DNA of 64,000 bases from Ruminococcaceae bacterium HV4-5-B5C. GTDB taxonomy: Bacteria; Bacillota; Clostridia; Oscillospirales; Acutalibacteraceae. Position numbers and translations under genes: made by a program. The notes under the pieces are model-generated. The model was not told the DNA's origin and did not search any database. It worked only from the letters and a program-made list of their open reading frames with translations. Where the stretch lies: positions 372,001 to 436,000 of the forward strand of contig FXYJ02000001.1 in assembly GCA_900184925.1 (NCBI GenBank). The letters are read 5' to 3'. Every line of letters starts with the position of its first letter. Positions within the stretch are counted from its first letter, which is position 1. Positions 42,743 to 50,761 of the stretch are shown one piece after another.

Positions 42743-43333
42743 TTGTCCGACCAAGGCGGCCTCCGGCTTTCTGCCTGTGAGGACGGGCAGCTTGCCGCGC
42801 TGGTCAGGAGCGGGGATTCGGAGGCGTTTGCGGAACTGACGGAACGCTATGCCTTTTCCATCCGCGCAAGAGTGTCCCCATACCACGCAGCGGGCGTGGA
42901 GGCGGAGGATCTGTGTCAGGAGGGTCTGCTTGGCCTTCTCTTTGCGGCGGAGACTTTCGACCCGGCGCACGGTTCCTCATTCCGCACATATGCGGGGGTA
43001 TGCATTTCCAATCGGATCATTATGGCTTACCGTTCTGCCGTGGGCACAAAAAATAAACCGCTGAGCAATTTCATATCACTCAGCGGAGAAGATGCTCCTG
43101 ATTTTCCCGCGGACTGTTCCGCGGACCCGCAGACTCTGGTTGATGACCGGGAAAGCATTGAGGCTGCGCGCAGGCGTCTGGGGGAGCTTCTTACCCCAAT
43201 GGAGCTGCGCGCGCTGAGCCTTTTTCTCGGCGGCAGCAGTTACCGGGAAATTGCAGAAAAAATGTCCGTCACCGAAAAGGCGGCGGACAATGCTCTTCAG
43301 AGGGCGCGCAGCAAGTTAAAACACGGGTATTAA
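42743..43333 (+). CDS. sigH: Sigma-70 family factor, SigH-like
   Basis: 196-residue sigma factor. Region 2 (EDLCQEGLLGLLFAAETFD...SSFRTYAGVCISNRIIMAY) and region 4 (LTPMELRALSLFLGGSSYREIAEKM, then KAADNALQRARSKL) match the sporulation/early-stationary SigH group, including the NKPLSNFISL link. In spore-formers SigH directs the switch into sporulation; this gene may be a divergent SigH or a close paralog. The TTG at 42743 has a GGGGG site at 8 bases; a GTG at 42734 is possible. Its stop overlaps that of the convergent thioesterase gene. Confidence 0.8.
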   Translation: MSDQGGLRLSACEDGQLAALVRSGDSEAFAELTERYAFSIRARVSPYHAAGVEAEDLCQEGLLGLLFAAETFDPAHGSSFRTYAGVCISNRIIMAYRSAVGTKNKPLSNFISLSGEDAPDFPADCSADPQTLVDDRESIEAARRRLGELLTPMELRALSLFLGGSSYREIAEKMSVTEKAADNALQRARSKLKHGY

Positions 43334-43836
43334 TACATCTGGCTGCGCCGCTGCTCCCGCAGCTTGTGGCGTTTTTCTCCCAGTTCCCACTCTACTTTTT
43401 CAGCGGGCGTTTCGCAGATCAGCCGGGGCACAGTTGTGGGCCGGCCGCTTTCATCCAGGGCGACAAGAACGAGATAGGCGGTGTTGACAAGTTTCCGGTC
43501 GCCGTTCAGGGCTTCTACGTAACTGTCCACACGCACTTCCATGGATGTCCTTCCGACGTAAGTCATTCTGCCGTAGAGAACAACGACGCTGTCGGGGCAG
43601 ACGGGCTCCTTGAACTGGAGGCTGTCGATGACTGCGGTCGTAACGTTGTGGTTGCAGTGACGGCGGGCTACAGCTCCTGCCACAATGTCGATCCATGCGA
43701 CTAGCTGTCCGCCGAAAAGACGGTTCTGAGAGTTCAGATGTGCTTTAAATACAGGCTGCACCTGTTCAATTTCGGAGTCTGAAACATGCTTTTCCGGAAC
43801 TGCGGGGGTTGTTGAAAAATTTTTTGTCATTGACAT
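43330..43836 (-). CDS. Acyl-CoA thioesterase (hotdog fold)
   Basis: 168-residue single-hotdog thioesterase of the YciA/BFIT-like group that hydrolyses acyl-CoA to free acid and CoA. NRLFGGQLVAWIDIVAGAVARRH is the family's catalytic helix region with the Asp, and SLQFKEPVCPDSVVVLYG the following strand. Start is uncertain between ATGs at 43836 and 43830 and a GTG at 43839, all with weak ribosome sites. Converges on sigH with a 4-base overlap. Confidence 0.85.
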   Translation of the reverse strand: MSMTKNFSTTPAVPEKHVSDSEIEQVQPVFKAHLNSQNRLFGGQLVAWIDIVAGAVARRHCNHNVTTAVIDSLQFKEPVCPDSVVVLYGRMTYVGRTSMEVRVDSYVEALNGDRKLVNTAYLVLVALDESGRPTTVPRLICETPAEKVEWELGEKRHKLREQRRSQMY

Positions 43837-43922
43837 CACCGATTTTCTTTTCAGTTTTCGTCTTAACTATATTCCCATCCGGGGAAAATTTCAAGCAGTC
43901 TTTCGCAGTAAGGAGTATCGAT

Positions 43923-44630
43923 TTGAGTAATGATTACAGGTGCTGTGCGCTGATTCTGGCCGCAGGCGCTTCCACGAGAATGAACCTTTCCGTCGGAAAA
44001 CAGTTTTTCCCGATTCTTGGGATGCCGGCTGTTGCCCGGACAATCCTTGCGTTTGAACAGGCCGGCGAAGTCGGGTCGGCCGTCGTCGTCTGCCGCGAAG
44101 AAGATCTTGAACAGATGAAAATCGTTGTGCACGGGATCGGCGCGAAAAAAGTTGCAGCCGTTGTTTCCGGCGGAACGACACGCCAGCAGTCCGCCGCGAG
44201 GGGCCTTGAGGCTGTTCCGCAGGGCGCAGAACTGATCGCCGTTCACGACGGTGCAAGACCGCTTGTTCTGCCCGGGGAAATTGACGCCTGCGTTCTGGAC
44301 GCACTGCAGTACGGTGCGTCTTCTCTCGCTGTGCCGGTGAAGGACACCATCAAGCTGGCCGGAAGCGACGGATTCATCGATTCCACACCGGACCGCAGCC
44401 TTCTCTGGGCCGTCCAGACGCCGCAGGTGTTCCGGCGGGAACTTTACGAGGCCGCCATGCGCGGCGCACAGGAGGAAGGGGCCGACTATACCGATGACTG
44501 CCAGCTTCTGGAGCACGCGGGCGTACGCGTTCACCTCTGCCGCGGGAGCTATGAAAACATCAAATTGACGACACAGGACGATATCGTTGCAGCGGAAGCG
44601 ATTCTGCGGCGCAGGGAGGAATTTGCGTGA
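43923..44630 (+). CDS. ispD: 2-C-methyl-D-erythritol 4-phosphate cytidylyltransferase
   Basis: 235-residue cytosolic enzyme of the non-mevalonate isoprenoid pathway, joining CTP and [15 protein letters not shown] is the nucleotide-binding motif; VHDGARPLV and AVPVKDTIK carry further conserved residues. TTG start at 43923 after AAGGAG; a longer frame from 43809 crosses the thioesterase start. Its stop overlaps ispF as GTGA. Confidence 0.93.
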   Translation: MSNDYRCCALILAAGASTRMNLSVGKQFFPILGMPAVARTILAFEQAGEVGSAVVVCREEDLEQMKIVVHGIGAKKVAAVVSGGTTRQQSAARGLEAVPQGAELIAVHDGARPLVLPGEIDACVLDALQYGASSLAVPVKDTIKLAGSDGFIDSTPDRSLLWAVQTPQVFRRELYEAAMRGAQEEGADYTDDCQLLEHAGVRVHLCRGSYENIKLTTQDDIVAAEAILRRREEFA

Positions 44631-45106
44631 GAATCGGACACGGTTATGATGTGCACCGTTTTGCGGAAGGAAGAAAACTGATTCTGGGCGGTGTGGAAAT
44701 TCCCGCGCGGTTTGGTCTGCTTGGCCACTCCGACGCGGATGTGCTGACCCATGCGGTCATGGATGCGCTTCTCGGTGCCGCCGCGCTCGGCGATATCGGT
44801 GTCCATTTTCCGGACAGCGACCCCGCTTATTCCGGGGCTGACAGCCTCCTGCTGCTCGAGCATGTCCGTTTGCTTCTCAGCGAAAACCGCCTCCGAGTAG
44901 GTAATATCGATGCAACCGTTGTGGCTCAGGCGCCCAAGCTGCAGCCGTACCTTGGAAAAATGAGAGAGAATATCGCCCGGGTTTGCGGCGTGCCTGTAAA
45001 CTGCGTCAGCGTAAAGGCCACTACGGAAGAAGGGCTCGGTTTTACGGGACGCGAAGAGGGGATTGCCGCCCATGCAGTCTGCCTCCTTGAATCTTCAGAG
45101 ATATAA
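44627..45106 (+). CDS. ispF: 2-C-methyl-D-erythritol 2,4-cyclodiphosphate synthase
   Basis: 159-residue zinc enzyme that closes the cyclodiphosphate ring in the non-mevalonate pathway. [30 protein letters not shown] and [16 protein letters not shown] are the signature blocks; Asp8, His10 and His42-region ligands are intact. GTG start overlaps ispD, so the two steps (which flank IspE) are made together. Confidence 0.95.
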   Translation: MRIGHGYDVHRFAEGRKLILGGVEIPARFGLLGHSDADVLTHAVMDALLGAAALGDIGVHFPDSDPAYSGADSLLLLEHVRLLLSENRLRVGNIDATVVAQAPKLQPYLGKMRENIARVCGVPVNCVSVKATTEEGLGFTGREEGIAAHAVCLLESSEI

Positions 45107-45150
45107 TCAAAGAAAGAATCTGCGGCATATCCTGTTATTATTCAAGTAAA

Positions 45151-45271
45151 GGAACCGCCGGTTCTTTTCCGATGGGAATCCGACCGGCTGATTTTCTGCC
45201 CGGAAGACTGGACCCGTCGCTCTTTTTTCGGGCAGAAGGGCCTTTGGCCAAGGTCTCCGATCGGCGGTTCC
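45151..45271 (+). ncRNA. Candidate structured RNA leader upstream of the DUF3343 gene
   Basis: A 121-base element closed by a perfect 10-bp helix: GGAACCGCCG (45151-45160) with CGGCGGTTCC (45262-45271). Inside are a 9-bp helix TTCTGCCCG (45194-45202) with CGGGCAGAA (45229-45237), and a small hairpin CCTT-N5-AAGG (45241-45253). GCCGGT (45157-45162) can instead pair with ACCGGC (45183-45188), which competes with the closing helix. The ribosome site and GTG of the next gene follow within 21 bases. I recognise no known riboswitch, and it lacks tRNA features. Confidence 0.45.
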
Positions 45272-45291
45272 CCAACGGAGGGGGAATTGCT

Positions 45292-45516
45292 GTGGGAAAA
45301 AACATGATCATAATCGGTTCAGTCACCTTTGCCATGAAGGGGCAGAAACTGCTTGCGCACTCTGGCATTCGGTCGAGCGTCGAGAGAATTTACCGCAGTA
45401 CGGGGGGGAACGGATGTGGCTACGGCCTTCTGGTTCCCAGCCGCACGGATGAAGCGGAACAGATTCTCAGGCAGGGCGGAATCCCCGTCGCCGAGCGCAT
45501 CGAGTGGGAGGCGTGA
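45292..45516 (+). CDS. DUF3343 protein, putative Se/S carrier-like
   Basis: 74-residue protein of the DUF3343 family, tentatively called a selenium/sulfur carrier because its genes accompany cysteine desulfurases and selenium genes in Firmicutes. GSVTFAMKGQKLLAHSGI and the NGCGYGLLV region with the conserved Cys match the family. The GTG at 45292 follows GGAGGGGG with a 6-base gap; an ATG at 45304 is the alternative. The desulfurase gene starts 2 bases after its stop, so the pair is one unit. Confidence 0.78.
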   Translation: MGKNMIIIGSVTFAMKGQKLLAHSGIRSSVERIYRSTGGNGCGYGLLVPSRTDEAEQILRQGGIPVAERIEWEA

Positions 45517-45518
45517 TT

Positions 45519-46679
45519 ATGACATATCTTGACAATGCAGCTACGACATATCCAAAGCCGCGCGAGGTTCAGATGGCCATGTCCGACGCCCTGCGCCGAT
45601 ACGGGGCAAACCCGGGGAGGGCGGGCCACCGGATGGCAATGGCTTCTTCCGAAGAGATTTTCAACTGCCGCACGGAAGCGGCGGAGTTTTTCAATGCGCC
45701 GGGGCCGGAATGTGTCGCGTTCACGCTCAACTGCACCCATGCGTCCAACTATGTAATCAAAGGGCTGCTCCGGCCCGGCGACCATGTCGTGATTTCCTGC
45801 CTGGAGCACAATGCGGTGTTACGGCCGCTTTACGCTCTGAAAGCATTCGGCGTAACATACACGGAAGCACAGGTTTTCCCCGGCGACAACGACAGCACGG
45901 TCAACGCATTCCGCAGTGCCCTGCGCCCCAACACGAAACTGGTTGTGTGCAACCATGCTTCCAATGTGTGGGGAATCCGCCTGCCGATAGAGAGAATCGC
46001 CGCCCTCGTTCATCAGTACGGCATTCCTATTGCGGTGGACTGCGCTCAGTCTGCGGGACTTCTGCCGATTGATATGCAGGCCAGCGGAATCGACTATCTC
46101 TGTGTCGCCGGTCATAAAGGACTTTACGGCCCCATGGGAACAGGAATGCTGATTACTGCGGTCGGTCCTTCTCTTGCCACGCTGATCGAGGGAGGAACCG
46201 GAACCGATTCGATCAACCCCCAGCAGCCTTCCGGCATGCCGGAGCGGATGGAAAGCGGCACGCAGAACATGCCGGGGATCGCCGGTCTGCGCGCAGGCAT
46301 CGGTTTCGTCCGCAGCCGTGGTCCGGCAAAAATTCTCGCGCACGAAATTACCCTTCTGCGCTCGCTGTACCGGGAACTTGCCTCCATGGAAGGCGTGCAG
46401 CTTTATACCCCCGCGCCGGACCCGGACTACTATGCCCCCGTCCTTTCGTTCAACATCAGGGGAATGCAGAGCGAGACGGTGGGCAGAGAGCTCAGTGAAC
46501 TCGGCGTTGCCGTCCGTGCCGGTCTGCACTGCGCGCCTGCCGCTCACCGTTTTATGGGTACACTGGAAACCGGAGCCGTACGCATTTGCCCTTCCGCCTT
46601 CTCCACGGCGCAGGATATGAATGCCGCAGCGTACGCCGTAAAAAGAATTCTGATGAAAAAATCCGCTCCAAAGCATTGA
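45519..46679 (+). CDS. Cysteine desulfurase-family PLP enzyme
   Basis: 386-residue class V aminotransferase-fold enzyme that removes sulfur (or selenium) from cysteine (selenocysteine) as an enzyme-bound persulfide. The PLP lysine is in VAGHKGLYGPMG and the active cysteine in RAGLHCAPAAH, typical of the CsdB/SufS-like group. The ATG at 45519 follows GGGAGGCG. It is paired with DUF3343, which could accept the sulfur or selenium (inference). A cdaA promoter overlaps its 3' end. Confidence 0.88.
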   Translation: MTYLDNAATTYPKPREVQMAMSDALRRYGANPGRAGHRMAMASSEEIFNCRTEAAEFFNAPGPECVAFTLNCTHASNYVIKGLLRPGDHVVISCLEHNAVLRPLYALKAFGVTYTEAQVFPGDNDSTVNAFRSALRPNTKLVVCNHASNVWGIRLPIERIAALVHQYGIPIAVDCAQSAGLLPIDMQASGIDYLCVAGHKGLYGPMGTGMLITAVGPSLATLIEGGTGTDSINPQQPSGMPERMESGTQNMPGIAGLRAGIGFVRSRGPAKILAHEITLLRSLYRELASMEGVQLYTPAPDPDYYAPVLSFNIRGMQSETVGRELSELGVAVRAGLHCAPAAHRFMGTLETGAVRICPSAFSTAQDMNAAAYAVKRILMKKSAPKH

Positions 46680-46703
46680 AAGTCTTTTCAGATATGATAA
46701 AAT
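46676..46703 (+). promoter_or_regulatory. Promoter of cdaA
   Basis: TTGAAA (46676-46681), a 16-base spacer and TAAAAT (46698-46703) with TGA as an extended -10. Begins within the last codons of the desulfurase gene. Confidence 0.65.
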
Positions 46704-46741
46704 AAACTGTAACTCTATTTGATTCAGGAAAGGAAAAAGGT

Positions 46742-47620
46742 ATGGACGAGATTGTTGTAACCTGGAACATCTTCCTCCAGCTTGTGTCCGAGTTCCGTTG
46801 GAACGACGCGCTGGATATCGTACTTGTTTCCTTTGTTATTTACAGTGCCATCAAGCTGGTCCGCGAAACACGCGCCGGCCAGCTTGTCAAGGGCATTGTG
46901 GTTCTTTTGATAGCATGGGGCGTTTCCGTCTGGCTTAACATGGCCATGATGAAGAGCCTGATGGAATACATGTTCCAGTATGTGCTGATCCTTCTTATGA
47001 TTGTTTTTCAACCGGAAATCCGTCGGGCGCTTGAGCAGATCGGCCGCAGCGGTATTGGCGGAAGACCGTGGATGCCTGGCGGCATTTCGGACGAGCTGCT
47101 CCATCGGAACCGGCGCTGCATCAACGCGGTGGTCGAAGCGGCGGCGCAGATGAGCCGCCAGAAGACGGGTGCTCTGATGGTGTTCGAGATGAAGACGAAG
47201 CTTGGGGACATCATCGACACCGGCACCGTCATTGAAGCAATCCCGAGCGCGCCGATTATCTGTAATGTTTTTTTCAACAAGGCGCCTCTTCATGACGGGG
47301 CTATGATTTTTCGGGAGGGTATGGTTTACGCCGCGGGCTGCATCCTTCCGCTGACGAAGAGCGACAGGGTCGCCATTGAGCTGGGTACGCGGCACCGCGC
47401 CGCCATCGGCATGAGCGAGAATTCAGATGCGGTTATCGTTGTTGTGTCGGAGGAAACCGGGCAGATCTCCGTTGTGACAAACGGGATTATCACAAGAAAT
47501 TACACGCGGGAAACGCTTCGCAGCGAACTGGAATCACGTTTGCTGACCGAAAGCACCGACGAGCAGGGTGAAAAAAAGCAGACTCGCTTTCCCTCGTTCA
47601 GAAGGGGGAAGAAGTCGTGA
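46742..47620 (+). CDS. cdaA: Diadenylate cyclase CdaA
   Basis: 292-residue membrane enzyme that makes the second messenger cyclic di-AMP, which controls potassium and osmolyte transport and cell-wall balance. Three membrane helices (about residues 20-95) precede the DisA_N catalytic domain with DGA (185-187) and RHR (217-219). It overlaps the downstream cdaR by 4 bases, as in other Firmicutes where cdaA-cdaR are usually followed by glmM; glmM is not next here. Confidence 0.94.
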   Translation: MDEIVVTWNIFLQLVSEFRWNDALDIVLVSFVIYSAIKLVRETRAGQLVKGIVVLLIAWGVSVWLNMAMMKSLMEYMFQYVLILLMIVFQPEIRRALEQIGRSGIGGRPWMPGGISDELLHRNRRCINAVVEAAAQMSRQKTGALMVFEMKTKLGDIIDTGTVIEAIPSAPIICNVFFNKAPLHDGAMIFREGMVYAAGCILPLTKSDRVAIELGTRHRAAIGMSENSDAVIVVVSEETGQISVVTNGIITRNYTRETLRSELESRLLTESTDEQGEKKQTRFPSFRRGKKS

Positions 47621-48942
47621 AAAAAACCCCGAAGAAGGATTCAAAGAAAACAGCGGGGAAGATCCCAAAGAAGATCAGCTGGATCCGGCCGTTTTACAAT
47701 AATAAATTTGTGGCAGTTCTTTCCGTGTTTTTAGCCGTGGTTCTCTGGTTTGTCAACAAATCCGTCAATACGGAAGAGAATCCGCGGGCGATCATGAAAG
47801 TTCCGGTTAAAGTTACGCTCTCCGATACCGCTCAGAGCGACGGCTTGCGTGTCTTCCAGCAGTCGGCTCAGAACGCCACGGTTTATGTCACGGGAAACCC
47901 CATGGTAGTCGGAAAGCTCAGTGCTTCGGACCTCGTGGTATATGTTCCTGCTGCCGCAAGCATTACGGCGCCGGCAACCTATACCCTCGACCTTGAAGTG
48001 CGGAACTCAGACACGAATTTAGGTCTTACCGCGTATACGCTGAATCATATCGACCCGAAATCGGTCACTTTCACGGTGGACCGTTACCGCGAGAAGACAT
48101 TCAATGTTGAAAGTGACATCACCTATCGGGCTGGCTATAAGGCCGACCCGTCCTATTTCGTCGGTTCTCCCGTCCTCAGTTCGGATACGGTGACAATTTC
48201 GGGGCCGGAGAAGGAAGTTAATCAGGTCAACCGCGTCGCCTACAGTTACGAGGTCGGCAACACTCTGACGGATTCTCAGAAATTTACCGCTACGCTTGTG
48301 ATGTATGATGCGAACGGCAATAAAATCGATAAGGGCAACATGACGGTCAATCCGGAGAAGGTTGACGTTACAATTCCCGTTCTCCCGCGCAAAACGATGA
48401 CGGTAACAGCTGCGTTTGCGAACAAACCTTCCGGCTTTTCGTTCAGTGACGGTCAGGTGCAGGTTTCTCCGGGTACAATCGATGTTGCAGGCCCGAAGAG
48501 CATTCTTGACAACATGGCCGGCTCCATCAGCCTGGACCCGATTGATTTTTCGACGATCAGTCCTTCCAACAATTCGTTTGATGCGAACATCACGCTGCCG
48601 TCAGCCTGTAAAAACCTCAGCAATTCGCCGACTGCGCACGTTACGCTGGATCTTGGAAGTGTAACGGTAAAGCAGTTTTCAGCGTCGATTTTCAATGTGA
48701 AGAACCTCAGCGACGGAAGGAAAGCGGCGGTTGCCACGGGGCAGCTTTCCGTAACGGTTGTTGGCCCGCCCAGCGAGCTCGAGAAGCTGACGAATGCCAG
48801 CATCATTGGCAGCGTGGATCTGTCCGATCGGCAGAATTTTACCGGGCAGGCGGAAGTCCCCGTGACATTTTCAGTCAGCAGCTCTACCCAATGCTGGATT
48901 TATGGGAGCTATAAGGTTTCGGTGAACATTACCGGCGGATGA
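47617..48942 (+). CDS. cdaR: CdaA regulator, YbbR-domain protein
   Basis: 441-residue protein with a basic N-terminus, one membrane helix (about residues 30-48) and four YbbR repeats outside the membrane. Its homologs bind and modulate CdaA. The start overlaps cdaA (GTGA). yqeY follows 43 bases later. Confidence 0.9.
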   Translation: MKKTPKKDSKKTAGKIPKKISWIRPFYNNKFVAVLSVFLAVVLWFVNKSVNTEENPRAIMKVPVKVTLSDTAQSDGLRVFQQSAQNATVYVTGNPMVVGKLSASDLVVYVPAAASITAPATYTLDLEVRNSDTNLGLTAYTLNHIDPKSVTFTVDRYREKTFNVESDITYRAGYKADPSYFVGSPVLSSDTVTISGPEKEVNQVNRVAYSYEVGNTLTDSQKFTATLVMYDANGNKIDKGNMTVNPEKVDVTIPVLPRKTMTVTAAFANKPSGFSFSDGQVQVSPGTIDVAGPKSILDNMAGSISLDPIDFSTISPSNNSFDANITLPSACKNLSNSPTAHVTLDLGSVTVKQFSASIFNVKNLSDGRKAAVATGQLSVTVVGPPSELEKLTNASIIGSVDLSDRQNFTGQAEVPVTFSVSSSTQCWIYGSYKVSVNITGG

Positions 48943-48985
48943 GAATCCGCCACCCGGAAACGAAAGAATACGGAGGTTTTGTGTG

Positions 48986-49438
48986 ATGTCTAAAATGGAT
49001 GAAGTACGCGCCGAGATGGTTGCAGCGATGAAAAGCGGAGACAAGCAGAGAAAAGATGTGCTTTCGCTCCTGCTTTCTGAACTCAAGGCGAAGTGGATTG
49101 ATAAAAGAGCCGACCTGACAGAAGCCGAAGAGAACGAAGTAATCCGCAGGGAGATCAAACAGACGAAGGAGACGCTGGAGACATCCCCGAAAGACAGAGA
49201 AGATATTATCAGCCGGTGCCGGTTTGCTCTTTCGGTTCTGGAAGAGTTTGCGCCGAAGGAAATGAGCGACGATGAGATTCGCGATGCGGTCCGGAAAATT
49301 CTGGAGGCACTTTCCATCGGCACCCCTACGTCCAGGGATCGGGGACGTATCATGAAAGAACTGATGCCGCAGGTTAAAGGCCGCGCCGACGGTGCTGCCG
49401 TCAGCCGTGTGGTTGCAGAAATCTGTTCCGGAAAATAA
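48986..49438 (+). CDS. GatB/YqeY domain protein
   Basis: 150-residue all-helical protein of the YqeY family, related to the tail domain of the amidotransferase GatB; some members influence tRNA amidation but the role is unclear. MDEVRAEMVAAMKSGDKQRKDVLSLL is replaced in length by family-typical helices throughout (quoted only in part: AMKSGDKQRKDVLSLLLSE). ATG at 48986 after GGAGG, with a GTG three bases upstream as alternative. Ends in a strong terminator. Confidence 0.88.
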   Translation: MSKMDEVRAEMVAAMKSGDKQRKDVLSLLLSELKAKWIDKRADLTEAEENEVIRREIKQTKETLETSPKDREDIISRCRFALSVLEEFAPKEMSDDEIRDAVRKILEALSIGTPTSRDRGRIMKELMPQVKGRADGAAVSRVVAEICSGK

Positions 49439-49454
49439 ACAGAAGCATCCTAAG

Positions 49455-49480
49455 AAGCAGGCCGAAGGGCCTGCTTTTTT
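49455..49480 (+). terminator. Terminator of the cdaA-cdaR-yqeY operon
   Basis: AAGCAGGCC (49455-49463) pairs with GGCCTGCTT (49468-49476), followed by TTTT; 16 bases after the stop. Confidence 0.88.
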
Positions 49481-49689
49481 GTTGCAGAAAGGCTTTCAGG
49501 AAAAGAAAAAGCTTTCGTCTCCCGCTCCGGAAAGTCGGAAATGTCCTTGAAAAAACGACTGTTCCATGTCAAGCGAAGCGCATCGCTAATATTATGATAA
49601 TGGGATCTCATCACGGTATATTTGTAGAAATAACTGTCAAAAATACCTGCAGGAAAATTCCTTTATCACAGAAGCGGAGCGTGAAAACA

Positions 49690-50061
49690 ATGATTGTCCA
49701 CAGGGGAGATATTTATTATGCCGACCTCAGCCCCGTTGTCGGCTCGGAGCAGGGGGGCATCCGTCCTGTGCTGATTATTCAGAACGATGTGGGGAACCGG
49801 TTCAGTCCCACCGTGATTGCGGCGGCAATCACAAGTCAGCGCACAAAAGCCAATTTGCCGACACATATCCTTGTAAATGCGCAGACGACGGGTCTGGCAA
49901 AGGACTCCATCGTTTTGCTGGAACAGGTACGCACAATTGACAAACACCGTCTCAAGGAGCGTATGGGAAGCCTCGACAATAGTTCCATGACCGAGGTGGA
50001 TCAGGCTCTTTCTGTCAGCTTTGGTCTCGGAAGGCAGCAAAAAATGCAGGGGACTACATAA
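49690..50061 (+). CDS. MazF/PemK-family endoribonuclease toxin
   Basis: 123-residue toxin of the MazF/NdoA family, which cuts mRNA at short sequences. VHRGDIYYADLSPVVGSEQGGIRPVLIIQND is the fold's N-terminus (quoted as RGDIYYADLSPVVGSEQGG), and SIVLLEQVRTIDKHRL follows. The usual antitoxin gene, commonly just upstream in Bacillus, is not visible in the 251 bases before it. Start could be ATG 49690 or GTG 49681, both near a CGGAGC site. An unlinked antitoxin or none is possible. Confidence 0.85.
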   Translation: MIVHRGDIYYADLSPVVGSEQGGIRPVLIIQNDVGNRFSPTVIAAAITSQRTKANLPTHILVNAQTTGLAKDSIVLLEQVRTIDKHRLKERMGSLDNSSMTEVDQALSVSFGLGRQQKMQGTT

Positions 50062-50172
50062 ACCCGCCGATTATTGTAGCACCGCATAATTTGCTGAGGA
50101 AATCAAATAATAGGGGTAAAATCACGGCGGCCGGCATATTCTGCCGGTCGCCGAAATAAAGGAGTGTTAGCC

Positions 50173-50358
50173 ATGGCGCAGATCACCGAAAAGGAACTGA
50201 CGGCGATTCAGGACGAGCTGTCCAGCGAGCAGACCCTGATCACGAAGCTGAAGGCCTACTCGCAGATGTGCAGCGACCAGGAACTGAAACAGAAGTGCGA
50301 CTGCATTGCCCAGAAACATCAGGCTCATTTTGACCGTCTGATGAGTTTTCTGAACTGA
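50173..50358 (+). CDS. Small helical protein, probably spore-coat associated
   Basis: 61 residues, wholly helical, with paired cysteines (QMCSDQELKQKCDCIAQKH). It sits 13 bases before a CotF-family gene and likely partners with it, as small ferritin-like helical proteins often do in Clostridia. The ATG at 50173 follows AAAGGAG; a GTG at 50164 is inside that site. I do not recognise a named family with certainty. Confidence 0.65.
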   Translation: MAQITEKELTAIQDELSSEQTLITKLKAYSQMCSDQELKQKCDCIAQKHQAHFDRLMSFLN

Positions 50359-50371
50359 GGGAGGAAAAAGA

Positions 50372-50671
50372 ATGAATTTTTCACAGACAAGCGGAAACCA
50401 GCCCGGCAGCTCCATGCCGGAACGTGACCTGATGAACGACGTTCTTTCTTCGCAGAAGTTCATTACCGACACGTACAACACTTATACGAATGAGTGTGCC
50501 ACGCCGAACGTACGCGACGGATTCCTGTCCATTCTCAGCGAAGAGCATCAGATCCAGTCGGAAGTATTTGACCTGATGAAGCAGCGCGGCTGGTATCAGG
50601 TGCCCGCCGCTGATCAGCAGAAGGTCTCTCAGGCGAAGCAGCAGTACCAGAATCAGCAGGCGCAGGGCTGA
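50372..50671 (+). CDS. CotF-family spore coat protein
   Basis: 99-residue helical protein of the CotF (ferritin-like) coat family. The core LSSQKFITDTYNTYTNEC and SEEHQIQSEVFDLMKQRGWYQV is typical, with a Gln-rich tail. In Bacillus CotF is a spore coat component; in Clostridia many paralogs exist. The ATG follows GGGAGGA. Cotranscribed with the preceding small gene; a strong bidirectional terminator follows. Confidence 0.85.
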   Translation: MNFSQTSGNQPGSSMPERDLMNDVLSSQKFITDTYNTYTNECATPNVRDGFLSILSEEHQIQSEVFDLMKQRGWYQVPAADQQKVSQAKQQYQNQQAQG

Positions 50672-50707
50672 ACGCGGAGACGCAAACCTGCAAAAAATAG
50701 AACGGTG

Positions 50708-50752
50708 AAAAGGCCTCCCGCTGCAGAATATATCGGCAGCGGGAGGCCTTTT
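50708..50752. terminator. Bidirectional terminator between cotF-like and metY
   Basis: Perfect 17-bp stem AAAAGGCCTCCCGCTGC (50708-50724) with GCAGCGGGAGGCCTTTT (50736-50752), flanked by A and T runs. Confidence 0.9.
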
Positions 50753-50761
50753 CAAGTCCGG

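Noticed and set aside
43330-43333. Overlap of the sigH-like and thioesterase stops
   Set aside because: A 4-base convergent overlap is unremarkable in compact genomes.
45151-45271. tRNA-Sec (selC)-like element
   Set aside because: The long end helix and nearby selenium-linked family prompted the check, but there is no anticodon arm with TCA and no T-loop.
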